A stretch of DNA of 15,766 nucleotides from Flavobacteriales bacterium (GCA_947375085.1 CANCEQ010000057.1:1-15766); one strand, 5' to 3'; positions 7,052 through 15,323 are shown, counted from the first letter of the stretch. Translations and numbers: made by a program. The notes: generated by a model from the sequence alone, not told the origin.

Positions 7052-8563
7052 ATGTCAACTACTGAAATCAAAATAGAAACGAATCAAATATTAGGCGACT
7101 TTAAGAGTCATCTTAATATTGACAACAATAACCGCATTCTTTTTTCTGGACCATTTGGGACTGGGAAATCAACCTTTTTGAAAGAATTTACTGACATAAA
7201 TAAAACCGATTATTACGCTGTGAAAATTTATCCAGTTCATTATTCGGTTGCTTCGAATGAAGATGTTTTTGAATTGATTAAGTATGATATTCTTTTTCAT
7301 TTATTTAATGAAAAAGAAGAAATTCTAAAACTTAAAAAAGAAGATTTTAGTAAATTTTTAAAGGCTCAAATGTTTGTTCTGAATAGGATGAAATTTAAAC
7401 CATTATTGTATTCTATTTTGGAATTAAGTGGGAAAATTGGAACTCCTGTTATTAATTTCATAAAAGAATTGAACAATGCTTATGATGATTTTAAAGATTA
7501 CGATAAAGAAACTAAAATTGATGAAAAACAATTAATAGTAGATTATCTTCAATCAATTGAAAATAGCCCAGGAAACATAAAAGAATTTGATTCTAACTCT
7601 CAACTGATTTCAGAATTATTAAAACGTGTAAAATCAAAAGAAGTAGAAAAACCTTTGAAAAAGGTTTTAATTATTGATGATTTAGATAGATTAGACCCTG
7701 AACACATCTTTAGATTATTTAATGTTTTTAGTGCTCATCACGATGAAGTAACAAACACAAATAAATTTGGTTTTGATAAAGTGATTTTTGTTTGTGACAT
7801 TGAGAATATTCGAAAAATATTTCACCATAGATATGGCTCGGAGGTCGATTTTTCAGGATATATTGATAAGTATTATTCCGTAAGCCCTTATGACTTTGAT
7901 AATAGAAATTATGTAAAAGAAAAAATAGATAATTTTCTTCAAAAAATATCATTTAATAACTCAATACCGATATATAATTTTGAATCAAGTGATAGTAGAT
8001 TTTCTACTTGTATGAAATCAATTCTACATTCGTTAATTGACTTAAAAGTATTGAATTTACGAATGCTTATTCAGTGTACCTCTATTAACATTGAGAATAA
8101 AATTGTTCAATTAAAACACAATGTATCAGAATATATTCAAAATTTACCTATTCTAGTGATATTTAATATTTTGAAAAACTATTTTGGTTCTTATGATGTT
8201 TTATATGAAAAATTGGATGAATTAGCTATTAAGTTTAATCATAGCAACTTTAAATCTGAAAATAATTATAGGTACAACAATTTAATTGATATTAATAATT
8301 TAATTTCTTTCTCTTTACCATTTTTATTACCTACTGATAAAGCGTTTTTTGATATCACTAATACTGAAGTAAATTGTTATTTAGAAAAATATGATGTAAC
8401 TGTTTTTTACAAAGGATTACAAGATAATTTGTATGGACAGGTCAATTATCAACAAGCGTCGAAAGGCAAAAGCGAAAGTGGTTTCGACATAATTACATTA
8501 AACCCTTATCAAATATTATTAGATACATTTGATGAGTGTCGTAAACGAGGTTTTTTGAATTAA
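7052..8563 (+). CDS. KAP-like P-loop NTPase
   Basis: A predicted cytoplasmic ATPase of 503 aa. Walker A is GPFGTGKST (residues 33-41). Walker B is VLIIDDLDRLDPE (about 205-217), and the DDLDRL form is characteristic of KAP-family STAND-like NTPases. The classical KAP transmembrane pair inserted in the NTPase domain is not evident. A moderately hydrophobic stretch around residues 115-145 is broken by charges. The C-terminal 200 residues are helical and unassigned and may sense or scaffold. The start is the ATG at 7052, one base after the methyltransferase stop. An in-frame extension back to 6908 lies inside the methyltransferase and is rejected. Tight coupling suggests it acts with the methyltransferase, perhaps as a regulatory or translocating ATPase. 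KAP-type NTPases are common in defence islands, but this role is inferred. Confidence 0.82.
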   Translation: MSTTEIKIETNQILGDFKSHLNIDNNNRILFSGPFGTGKSTFLKEFTDINKTDYYAVKIYPVHYSVASNEDVFELIKYDILFHLFNEKEEILKLKKEDFSKFLKAQMFVLNRMKFKPLLYSILELSGKIGTPVINFIKELNNAYDDFKDYDKETKIDEKQLIVDYLQSIENSPGNIKEFDSNSQLISELLKRVKSKEVEKPLKKVLIIDDLDRLDPEHIFRLFNVFSAHHDEVTNTNKFGFDKVIFVCDIENIRKIFHHRYGSEVDFSGYIDKYYSVSPYDFDNRNYVKEKIDNFLQKISFNNSIPIYNFESSDSRFSTCMKSILHSLIDLKVLNLRMLIQCTSINIENKIVQLKHNVSEYIQNLPILVIFNILKNYFGSYDVLYEKLDELAIKFNHSNFKSENNYRYNNLIDINNLISFSLPFLLPTDKAFFDITNTEVNCYLEKYDVTVFYKGLQDNLYGQVNYQQASKGKSESGFDIITLNPYQILLDTFDECRKRGFLN

Positions 8564-8667
8564 ATAAAAAGAGTAAAAGTTTCTGATTCTTATTTGACTA
8601 GGATTCGGAAAATGAAATTAAAATAAACAAAATCAATAGGTTACTATTTGATTTGAAAATATAAAAG

Positions 8668-8695
8668 TCAAGAGGGACATTGATGTCCCTCTTGA
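8668..8695. promoter_or_regulatory. 28-bp perfect palindrome just upstream of the AlbA_2/HATPase gene
   Basis: tcaagagggacat (8668-8680) and atgtccctcttga (8683-8695) are exact complements around two central bases (tg). The site ends 16 bp before the ATG at 8712. It has no T-tract on the plus strand and is followed by A-rich DNA, so it is a poor terminator for the upstream gene. It could be an operator for a dimeric regulator, possibly the winged-helix protein encoded next, or an RNA hairpin that affects translation of that gene. Confidence 0.6.
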
Positions 8696-8711
8696 AAATA
8701 AAGAGTGAAAA

Positions 8712-10361
8712 ATGAGTGTAGAAGATAAAAACAAGGATTATAAAAGTATTCGTAAAGCAATTGGAAAACAAGCTGACATCAAATCACTTGCAGAAACTTG
8801 TGTTTGTTTTGCTAATTCACAAGGTGGCGAATTGATAATTGGAATTGAAGATAAGGAAAGTGAACCTCCAATTGGTCAAATAGTGAAAATTGAGGATATG
8901 AACGACGTCTTTAAAAAACTACGAAGTTTAACTGACGGTGTTGGTTTAGTAAATCCTGAAATAATTACTCACGATAATGGAAGCGAATTTTTTATTATCA
9001 GAATTTTACCAAGTACACGAACAATAGCTACTACTTCATCAGGAAAAGTATTTATTCGAATATCCGACAATTGCTATCCAGTTGATAGCTCTGAATTGAC
9101 AAATTTAGCTGCTGAAAAAACAGCTTTTCAATGGGAGATAATTTCCCCTCAAAAAATTATTTTATCTCAAGTTGAAAATCAAAATGTAATTAATTTTGTA
9201 AGTGATATTCGTAAATCAGATAAAGTTTCAGATTTCATTAAAAACAAAGAAGATATTGAAATACTCCAATTTTATCAACTATTAAGTCCTGAAAATATTT
9301 TAACAAATTTGGGAGTTTTATGGTTAGGTTCGCCTGCACAAAGAGCACGTTTAAGCTATCCTATTACTCTTCAATATATTGTGTATAATGATAGGGAAGA
9401 AAAAATTCGTAAAAAAGAATGGCATTTCCATTTACATAACCCGAAAGAATTACTTCAAGATATAGAAAAAGAAGCTGTAGAATTAACTTACAGTACTGAA
9501 ATGCCAGATGGGTTATTTAGAAAATCTATAAGACAATATCCGAAAGAAGTTGTTAGAGAATTACTAATCAATGCAATTGCACATAAGAAGTTTACTATTT
9601 CAGGAGATATATTTATTGAAGTTTATCCTGATAGAATGGTTATTACTAATCCTGGTAGTTTACCTCTTGGAATCACAAAAGATAATATTCTACACGAACG
9701 ACATAGACGTAATCCTCATCTTATTCAAACATTAAGTGATTTAAAATTAATGGAGGGAGAAGGTTCAGGTTATGATTTAGTTTTTGAAAAATTAGTTCGT
9801 GATGCTAAACCCTTACCAGTAATTGAGAGTGAATTTACAAAAGTTTCAGTAACTGTTTATTCGGGGTCAATTGACCAAGAAGTTATTTCAATTTTAGATT
9901 ACATAGACAAACACTACCAATTAACTCAAAAAGAATATATTACTCTTGGTATTGTTGCAACAGAAAAGAAAATTCTATCTACACAACTTGCAAGTAAACT
10001 TCAAATGAGCCAAGAAGATAAAATGAAGACTTGGGTTGGTTCTTTAATAGACAATAAAATTCTTATCACAGACGGTATTAAGAAAGGAACTGAATATTTA
10101 TTAAATCCTGAATTATTTTCACAAGCAAAATTAGATATCAAACCATCATTAAAAACGTTGGAACCTTATAAATTAGATGCTTTAATTATTGAAGATTTAA
10201 AATATAATGGTAAATGTAAACTTTCTGATATCCAAAAGCGACTTTCTGAAATACCACAAGCAAATATTCAAAAAGCTATATATAGAATGGTTGAACTAGG
10301 TTCTGTTATAACAGAAGGAGGGAAACGAAACAGGACTTATTCTCTGTTCAAAAAAAAATAA
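8712..10361 (+). CDS. AlbA_2 (Schlafen-like) / HATPase_c_4 protein with C-terminal winged helix
   Basis: A 549-aa protein in the family often annotated as ATP-binding protein or putative transcriptional regulator. The N-terminal AlbA_2/Schlafen-type domain shows SLAETCVCFANSQGGELIIGIED (about residues 25-47). A divergent GHKL-type ATP-binding domain follows, with RELLINAIAHKKF (282-294, N-box Glu283 and Asn287), YPDRMVITNPGSLP (305-318) and GEGSGYD (349-355). The last 150 residues resemble one or two winged-helix domains (about 395-547), which suggests nucleic-acid binding. In this family the AlbA_2 domain is linked to RNA or nucleic-acid recognition, and some Schlafen members are nucleases. 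It lies 148 bp after the KAP-like gene behind a perfect palindrome, so it may have its own control. A sensor or regulator within the island is likely; direct effector action is the alternative. Confidence 0.85.
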   Translation: MSVEDKNKDYKSIRKAIGKQADIKSLAETCVCFANSQGGELIIGIEDKESEPPIGQIVKIEDMNDVFKKLRSLTDGVGLVNPEIITHDNGSEFFIIRILPSTRTIATTSSGKVFIRISDNCYPVDSSELTNLAAEKTAFQWEIISPQKIILSQVENQNVINFVSDIRKSDKVSDFIKNKEDIEILQFYQLLSPENILTNLGVLWLGSPAQRARLSYPITLQYIVYNDREEKIRKKEWHFHLHNPKELLQDIEKEAVELTYSTEMPDGLFRKSIRQYPKEVVRELLINAIAHKKFTISGDIFIEVYPDRMVITNPGSLPLGITKDNILHERHRRNPHLIQTLSDLKLMEGEGSGYDLVFEKLVRDAKPLPVIESEFTKVSVTVYSGSIDQEVISILDYIDKHYQLTQKEYITLGIVATEKKILSTQLASKLQMSQEDKMKTWVGSLIDNKILITDGIKKGTEYLLNPELFSQAKLDIKPSLKTLEPYKLDALIIEDLKYNGKCKLSDIQKRLSEIPQANIQKAIYRMVELGSVITEGGKRNRTYSLFKKK

Positions 10362-10460
10362 ACAAAAAATAAAACGACAAATAAAATGTATAACTAATTG
10401 ATAAACAGTGTTAAGTTTATTTATTAGCACCCGAAAATAAAAAAATAAACAATAAATAAA

Positions 10461-12392
10461 ATGCCAGATATAGTTAACGTAACATACGCTCAAACAGGAC
10501 AAAGCTCAAAAGTGAATTCTTTTGGAATGCGTGAAATGCAAGAAAAAGCGTACCAAGCTAGAGATGAAAAATATCTTTTATTGAAAGCGCCACCCGCATC
10601 AGGAAAATCAAGAGCATTGATGTTTATTGCCTTGGATAAATTAGTGAAACAAGGTTTGGATAAAGTAATTGTAGCGGTTCCAGAAAAATCAATTGGGGGT
10701 TCGTTTGGTACTACATTATTGTCTGAACAAGGATTCTTTGCAGATTGGAAACCAAATCCTTTGTACAATTTATGTACTCCTGGAATGGATGAAAGCAAAA
10801 GTAAAACGGAAGCTTTTATCAAGTTTATGGAGAATGATGAGAAAATTTTGATTTGTACGCACGCAACTTTACGTTTTGCATTTGAACAAATCGACACTTC
10901 AAAATTCAATAAAACACTTATTGCAATTGATGAATTTCATCACGTTTCTGCAGACGGTGAAAATCGTTTAGGAGAATTGTTACGCTCATTAATGGATAAA
11001 TCAACCGCTCACATTGTTGCAATGACTGGTTCATATTTTAGAGGGGATAGCGTTCCGGTATTAAAACCAACTGACGAAGCTCGATTTGCTAAAGTTACTT
11101 ACAACTATTACGAACAATTAAATGGATATACTTTCTTAAAATCATTAGGAATTGGATATCATTTCTACCAAGGGAAATACACATCTGCTATCAATGAAAT
11201 ATTAGATACAGACAAGAAAACAATTATCCATATTCCGAATGTAAATTCGGGAGAATCTACAAAAGACAAACATAGAGAAGTTGATACCATTTTAGATTCG
11301 ATTGGAGATGTAATTTCAGTGGATGAAAATACAGGTGTTATCAATGTTAAACGTAAAACCGACGGTAAAATCTTAAAAGTTGCCGATTTGGTAAACGACA
11401 ATTCGAAAGACAGAGATAAAATCGTGAATTACCTCCGTGAAATCAAGTCTATTGATGATATGGATTTGATTATCGCTTTAGGAATGGCAAAAGAGGGATT
11501 CGATTGGCCTTATTGTGAACACGCTTTAACAGTTGGGTATAGAGGTTCATTAACCGAAATTATTCAGATTATTGGTCGTTGTACAAGAGATAGTAACAAT
11601 AAAAATCACGCACAATTTACAAATCTAATTGCTCAACCTGATGCAGCAGATAAGGAAGTGAAACTTTCTGTCAATAATATGCTGAAAGCAATTACAGCTT
11701 CATTGTTAATGGAACAAGTACTTGCACCTAATTTTAAATTCAAAACAAAATTAGGAGATGATGATAAATCAGAAGCAGGAACGATTAAAGTAAGAGGTTT
11801 TAAAGCTCCGAGTACCAAGCGAGTAAAAGATATAGTTGAATCGGATTTAAACGATTTAAAAGCGACAATTTTACAAGATGAAACAGTTTTAAAAACAGTT
11901 TCAGGAACAGTTGACCCTGAAATAATTAATAAAGTTTTGATTCCGAAAATCATCAAGATAAAATATCCTGAACTTTCGGATGAAGAAATTGAAGAAGTAC
12001 GTCAATATGTAGTTGTAGATTCTGTTGTAAAAGGTGGCGAAATAAAAGAAGTTGGAGATAAACGCTTTATACGAATGGCGGACCAATTTGTAAACATTGA
12101 TGATTTACACATTGATTTAATTGATAGAATCAATCCGTTTCAAAAAGCGTTTGAAATTTTATCGAAATCGGTTACAACTAAAGTTTTGAAAGTTATTCAA
12201 GATACAATTGAAGCTACAAGAATCAAAATGACGTTGGAAGAAGCATTTATCCTATGGCCAAAAATCAATGAGTTTGTGAAATCGACTAAACGTGAACCTA
12301 ATTTATCAGCAAATGATATTTTAGAAGTTAGAATGGCGCAAGCTTTGATTTTGTTGAAAGAAGAGAAACGTAAAAAAATGCAAAATTCATAG
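10461..12392 (+). CDS. SF2 DEAD/DEAH-type helicase
   Basis: A 643-aa superfamily 2 helicase or translocase. Motifs in order are motif I APPASGKS (residues 43-50), motif II DEFHH (157-161, a DExH box), motif III TGSY (189-192), the motif V region GMAKEGFDWP (341-350) and motif VI QIIGRCTRD (369-377). The final 260 residues form a helical, charged tail with no recognised nuclease. The start ATG follows about 100 bp of AT-rich DNA after the AlbA_2 gene, and a promoter there cannot be defined. The GIY-YIG nuclease gene begins 3 bp after its stop, so the two are probably made together. By analogy with Type I and Type III restriction, this enzyme could supply the ATP-driven translocation that its nuclease partner needs. 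DNA-repair helicases such as the UvrB or RecG types are not supported. Confidence 0.9.
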   Translation: MPDIVNVTYAQTGQSSKVNSFGMREMQEKAYQARDEKYLLLKAPPASGKSRALMFIALDKLVKQGLDKVIVAVPEKSIGGSFGTTLLSEQGFFADWKPNPLYNLCTPGMDESKSKTEAFIKFMENDEKILICTHATLRFAFEQIDTSKFNKTLIAIDEFHHVSADGENRLGELLRSLMDKSTAHIVAMTGSYFRGDSVPVLKPTDEARFAKVTYNYYEQLNGYTFLKSLGIGYHFYQGKYTSAINEILDTDKKTIIHIPNVNSGESTKDKHREVDTILDSIGDVISVDENTGVINVKRKTDGKILKVADLVNDNSKDRDKIVNYLREIKSIDDMDLIIALGMAKEGFDWPYCEHALTVGYRGSLTEIIQIIGRCTRDSNNKNHAQFTNLIAQPDAADKEVKLSVNNMLKAITASLLMEQVLAPNFKFKTKLGDDDKSEAGTIKVRGFKAPSTKRVKDIVESDLNDLKATILQDETVLKTVSGTVDPEIINKVLIPKIIKIKYPELSDEEIEEVRQYVVVDSVVKGGEIKEVGDKRFIRMADQFVNIDDLHIDLIDRINPFQKAFEILSKSVTTKVLKVIQDTIEATRIKMTLEEAFILWPKINEFVKSTKREPNLSANDILEVRMAQALILLKEEKRKKMQNS

Positions 12393-12395
12393 AAT

Positions 12396-13613
12396 ATGAT
12401 TTTTGATAAAGATAAAATGTTGGATGAAATATTTGGTAATGACCCATTAGGGTTGTTGCAAATAAAACCGAGTAGTTCGCCTGCAAGAAATGCAGATGAA
12501 CGTTTGGTTAGTTCATTCGAAGAAATAAATAGCTTCTTTGAAGCAAATAGCAAAGAACCTGAACAATCAAGTGATATTTCGGAACGAACGCTTTACGCAC
12601 GTTTAAAAGGGATAAGAGCAAGTGAAGAAAAGATTGAGATGTTAAAAGATTTTGACCGTTTCAATTTATTGACAGCTGATAAATTACCGAAAGAAATTCA
12701 TTCATTAGATGATATTTTGGATGATGATTTATTAGGATTACTTTCTAATGATGATGTTTCTCTATTTGATTTAAAACACGTTCCGACAAAGGAGGAAATG
12801 GACAAGGAGAGAGAAGCGACCGACTTTGTTGCACGACGAAAACCTTGTAAGGATTTTGATAATTTTGAAGATAAGCTAAAGGAAATTCAAAAGGATTTAG
12901 CAAACGGAAAACGTAAGCTTATCGATTTCAAAATGGGAGATTTAAGACCAAATAACTATTACATTAACAATGGTATTCTTTTCTATTTAGAATCGGTTAA
13001 TTTTTCTCGAAAGGAACATTATCGAGAGGACGGAACGAGGGTGCGAGAAGACGGACGAACGCGATGTATTTTTGAGAATGGTACTGAATCAAATATGCTT
13101 TTCCGTTCTGTTTCTAAAGCGTTGTACGAGAATGGGAAAGTGGTTACAAATCATATTGACGCATTTAGTGAAGATTTCGCAAAAAGTTTCGGAACTATTA
13201 CAGAGGAAGATGAGGAAGCAGGTTTTATCTATATCCTGAAATCGAAATCGACTAAAGAGGAAATAAGAGAAATTCAACATTTATACAAAATAGGTTATTC
13301 TACAACTTCTGTTGAAGACCGTTTGAAAAACGCTGAAAAAGAACCTACTTACTTAATGGCTCCTGTTGATATTGTTGCGGTTTATCAGGCTTACAATATG
13401 AATACTCAAAAGTTTGAACAGCTGCTGCATAACTTCTTCGGTAAGGCTTGTTTGAATATTGATGTGTTTGATGATAAGGGCAAACGTCATACTCCACAGG
13501 AATGGTTTATCGCTCCAATTGATGTGATTGATAGAGCGGTTGAATTGATTATTACTGGGGAGATTGTTGGGTATAAGTATGATTTTTTTGAGGGAAGAGT
13601 TAAGTTAAGATAG
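12396..13613 (+). CDS. GIY-YIG nuclease (T5orf172/MUG113-like) with duplicated N-terminal acidic motif
   Basis: A 405-aa protein whose C-terminal part (about residues 275-380) is a GIY-YIG nuclease of the T5orf172/MUG113 type. It shows GFIYILKS (276-283) as the GIY/YIG-equivalent strand pair, LYKIGYSTTSVEDRL (296-310), Glu341 with His345 (FEQLLHNFF) as probable metal-binding and catalytic residues, and the closing EWFIAP (369-374). The N-terminal half is unassigned and acidic. It contains the sequence LDEIFGNDPLGLL (9-21) and a related copy, LDDILDDDLLGLL (104-116), which look like paired docking motifs. The gene starts 3 bp after the helicase stop, and the start is the ATG at 12396. It is the best candidate for the DNA-cutting subunit of the island. 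The stretch around 13020-13070 is locally GC-rich, but the frame is intact. Confidence 0.87.
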   Translation: MIFDKDKMLDEIFGNDPLGLLQIKPSSSPARNADERLVSSFEEINSFFEANSKEPEQSSDISERTLYARLKGIRASEEKIEMLKDFDRFNLLTADKLPKEIHSLDDILDDDLLGLLSNDDVSLFDLKHVPTKEEMDKEREATDFVARRKPCKDFDNFEDKLKEIQKDLANGKRKLIDFKMGDLRPNNYYINNGILFYLESVNFSRKEHYREDGTRVREDGRTRCIFENGTESNMLFRSVSKALYENGKVVTNHIDAFSEDFAKSFGTITEEDEEAGFIYILKSKSTKEEIREIQHLYKIGYSTTSVEDRLKNAEKEPTYLMAPVDIVAVYQAYNMNTQKFEQLLHNFFGKACLNIDVFDDKGKRHTPQEWFIAPIDVIDRAVELIITGEIVGYKYDFFEGRVKLR

Positions 13614-13644
13614 AAATTATAAAATAATTTAAATAAAATAAAAA

Positions 13645-14727
13645 ATGACTGAAATAAAAGATACAAAAGCATATAGTGTTAATGATTTCATAAACTGGAA
13701 TGATAATAACGAATTAACTATATCTCCAAAATACCAAAGAAATTCTGTTTGGAACAATAATGCAAAATCTTACTTAATAGATAGTATTATAAAAGGGTAT
13801 CCTGTACCTCAAATTTTTTTAAGACAGTTAGTTGACACTAAAACAAGAACTACTACAAGAGAAATTATTGATGGGCAACAAAGAATTAGAACAATTATTG
13901 AATTTGTAGAAAATAGATTTCCTATTTTAAGTTCTCATAATCAAGAAAATGGAGGTAAATACTACACAGATTTATCTGAAGAATTTCAAGAAAGATTTTT
14001 ACAGTTCAATTTTGCTGTAGAAATTATCAAATTAAAAGAAGATTCTAAAATTTATGAAATGTTTGCTAGGTTGAACACGAATAATATGGCTTTAAATAAT
14101 CAAGAATTAAGAAATGCTAAATATTGGGGAGAATTCAAAGCTTTTATGTATCGTAAATCAGCTGAATGGAAGAATTTTTTTATTGAGAATAAAACATTTA
14201 AAGACCATGAATTATCTAGGATGTCTGATGTTGAATATTTTTCATTGTTGGTTATTCATATAATCGATGGTATTGGTACAGATAATGCAAAAGTTATTGA
14301 TAACTATTATAAAAAATATGATGCAACATTTGAAGAAATAAATTATATAGAAGGAAAGATTGATATGATTTTCAAAGTTTTAAACACTTTATTTGATAAT
14401 AAATTTTATCAAACAAAATACTTCCATCGTAAAAACTATCTATATACACTTTTTTGTTCACTTAATCATTTATTGTTCAATAGTTTGAAATTAGATGAGT
14501 TAATTACTGAAAACTTTAATCAAAATAATATTTTAGACAACATTGAGTTATTGGCCCATAAATTAATGGATTTTGAATCTAGTTATGAAAGGTTTTTAAA
14601 TGGTGATTATTATTCGGATGATGCTACAAAATTTATCATTTTTGAACAAAATCATAGAACAAGAACTACTAGTTTAAAAGAAAGAAAAGAAAGGATAGAA
14701 ATTTTATTAAAAGCTATTATTAACTAA
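13645..14727 (+). CDS. DUF262 (GmrS/ParB-like) domain protein
   Basis: A 360-aa protein with the DUF262 domain. SPKYQRNSVWNNNAKSYLIDSI lies at about residues 27-48, followed by GYPVPQIFL (51-59) and the diagnostic DGQQR (76-80), a ParB/Srx-like nucleotide-binding site. FARLNTNNMALNNQELRNAKY (about 141-161) follows, also typical of the family. The C-terminal region is helical and ends near RTRTTSLKERKERIEILL. It contains no HNH nuclease such as the DUF1524 domain of GmrD/BrxU, so it resembles the GmrS half alone. It starts 31 bp after the GIY-YIG gene and is followed after 3 bp by the HEPN gene. DUF262 domains are associated with NTP-dependent Type IV-like restriction and with HEPN partners. 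Here it is best read as the sensor or control subunit of the HEPN protein. Confidence 0.88.
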   Translation: MTEIKDTKAYSVNDFINWNDNNELTISPKYQRNSVWNNNAKSYLIDSIIKGYPVPQIFLRQLVDTKTRTTTREIIDGQQRIRTIIEFVENRFPILSSHNQENGGKYYTDLSEEFQERFLQFNFAVEIIKLKEDSKIYEMFARLNTNNMALNNQELRNAKYWGEFKAFMYRKSAEWKNFFIENKTFKDHELSRMSDVEYFSLLVIHIIDGIGTDNAKVIDNYYKKYDATFEEINYIEGKIDMIFKVLNTLFDNKFYQTKYFHRKNYLYTLFCSLNHLLFNSLKLDELITENFNQNNILDNIELLAHKLMDFESSYERFLNGDYYSDDATKFIIFEQNHRTRTTSLKERKERIEILLKAIIN

Positions 14728-14730
14728 ATT

Positions 14731-15294
14731 ATGGATAATTCTAACTTTATTGAAGAAGTTAAATATTGGGAGAAATATTTTAGTGAAACAGTTAAACCAG
14801 AAGATAGATTAATTGAATTAGCATTTTTTAAAATATTTGTAAAATTTGAATTATTTGTATCTGAAATTTTCATTCATTATTGCATTGGTAATGAAAGTAA
14901 ATTAAACTATAAACCAACACGAAAGTTAAATTTTTTAGATAAAAATCATTTTGATGGTTTAATCAAAAATAAAAATTCAGTCTACATAGATTATTTTTCC
15001 AAAATGGAAGAACTCTCTCCGCATATTTTTGAAGATGAAAAATGTCCTTTCAATATATTTTCTTCTGCAAGTCATTTTCAGGTTATTGACCAAATGAGAT
15101 GTTTAAGAAATTACATTGCGCATGAAAGTGAAAGTTCAAAAATTAAGTATCAAAAAAATTTATTAAATGGGAAATTTTTAGAACCTTTTGAGTATTTATT
15201 AAAATTTAAAAAAGGAACCAGAAATACAAATTATTCATTTTTTATTGAAACTTTAGTAGAAATAACGGAATATTTGTTAATAGGCCCTAAATAA
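14731..15294 (+). CDS. HEPN-domain ribonuclease-like protein (MAE_28990/MAE_18760-like)
   Basis: A 187-aa, mostly helical cytoplasmic protein. RCLRNYIAHES carries the HEPN Rx4-6H signature, with Arg126 and His131 as the predicted catalytic pair of a metal-independent RNase. The preceding helices (DRLIELAFFKIFVKFELFVSEIFI, about residues 25-48) fit the four-helix HEPN fold. From memory, HEPN proteins of the MAE_28990/MAE_18760 group often lie next to DUF262 genes, which matches the 3-bp spacing here. It would act by cutting host or phage RNA when activated, as in abortive infection; that is inferred from the family. The start is the ATG at 14731. It ends the run of plus-strand genes and a strong terminator follows. 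A non-catalytic HEPN role (antitoxin or scaffold) is less likely because the R...H pair is intact. Confidence 0.8.
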   Translation: MDNSNFIEEVKYWEKYFSETVKPEDRLIELAFFKIFVKFELFVSEIFIHYCIGNESKLNYKPTRKLNFLDKNHFDGLIKNKNSVYIDYFSKMEELSPHIFEDEKCPFNIFSSASHFQVIDQMRCLRNYIAHESESSKIKYQKNLLNGKFLEPFEYLLKFKKGTRNTNYSFFIETLVEITEYLLIGPK

Positions 15295-15323
15295 AAATTG
15301 AATTTTAGGAAAGAGTATTAAAC

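Noticed and set aside
8668..8695. Terminator for the KAP-like gene
   Set aside because: The stem is strong but it is followed by A-rich DNA on the plus strand, with no T-tract, and it sits closer to the next start than to the previous stop. An operator or leader hairpin fits better.
10401..10420. Weak ataaac/gtttat hairpin and a near-match to the -7 box (TAAGTTTA at 10412) before the helicase
   Set aside because: The stem is only 6 bp in very AT-rich DNA, and the box has a mismatch with no well-spaced -33 element, so neither can be supported as a regulatory site.
10490..10909. 139-codon minus-strand open frame
   Set aside because: It lies entirely antisense to the helicase, whose motifs are intact in the plus frame. 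The minus translation shows no family features. The same applies to the minus frames at 11165-11401, 11633-11956 and 12197-12553.
4354..15294. A BREX or DISARM system
   Set aside because: A large methylase, a P-loop NTPase and a helicase are present, but there is no PglZ phosphatase, BrxL or BrxA/B, and no DUF1998 (DrmB) protein. The GIY-YIG and AlbA_2 genes are not standard parts of either.
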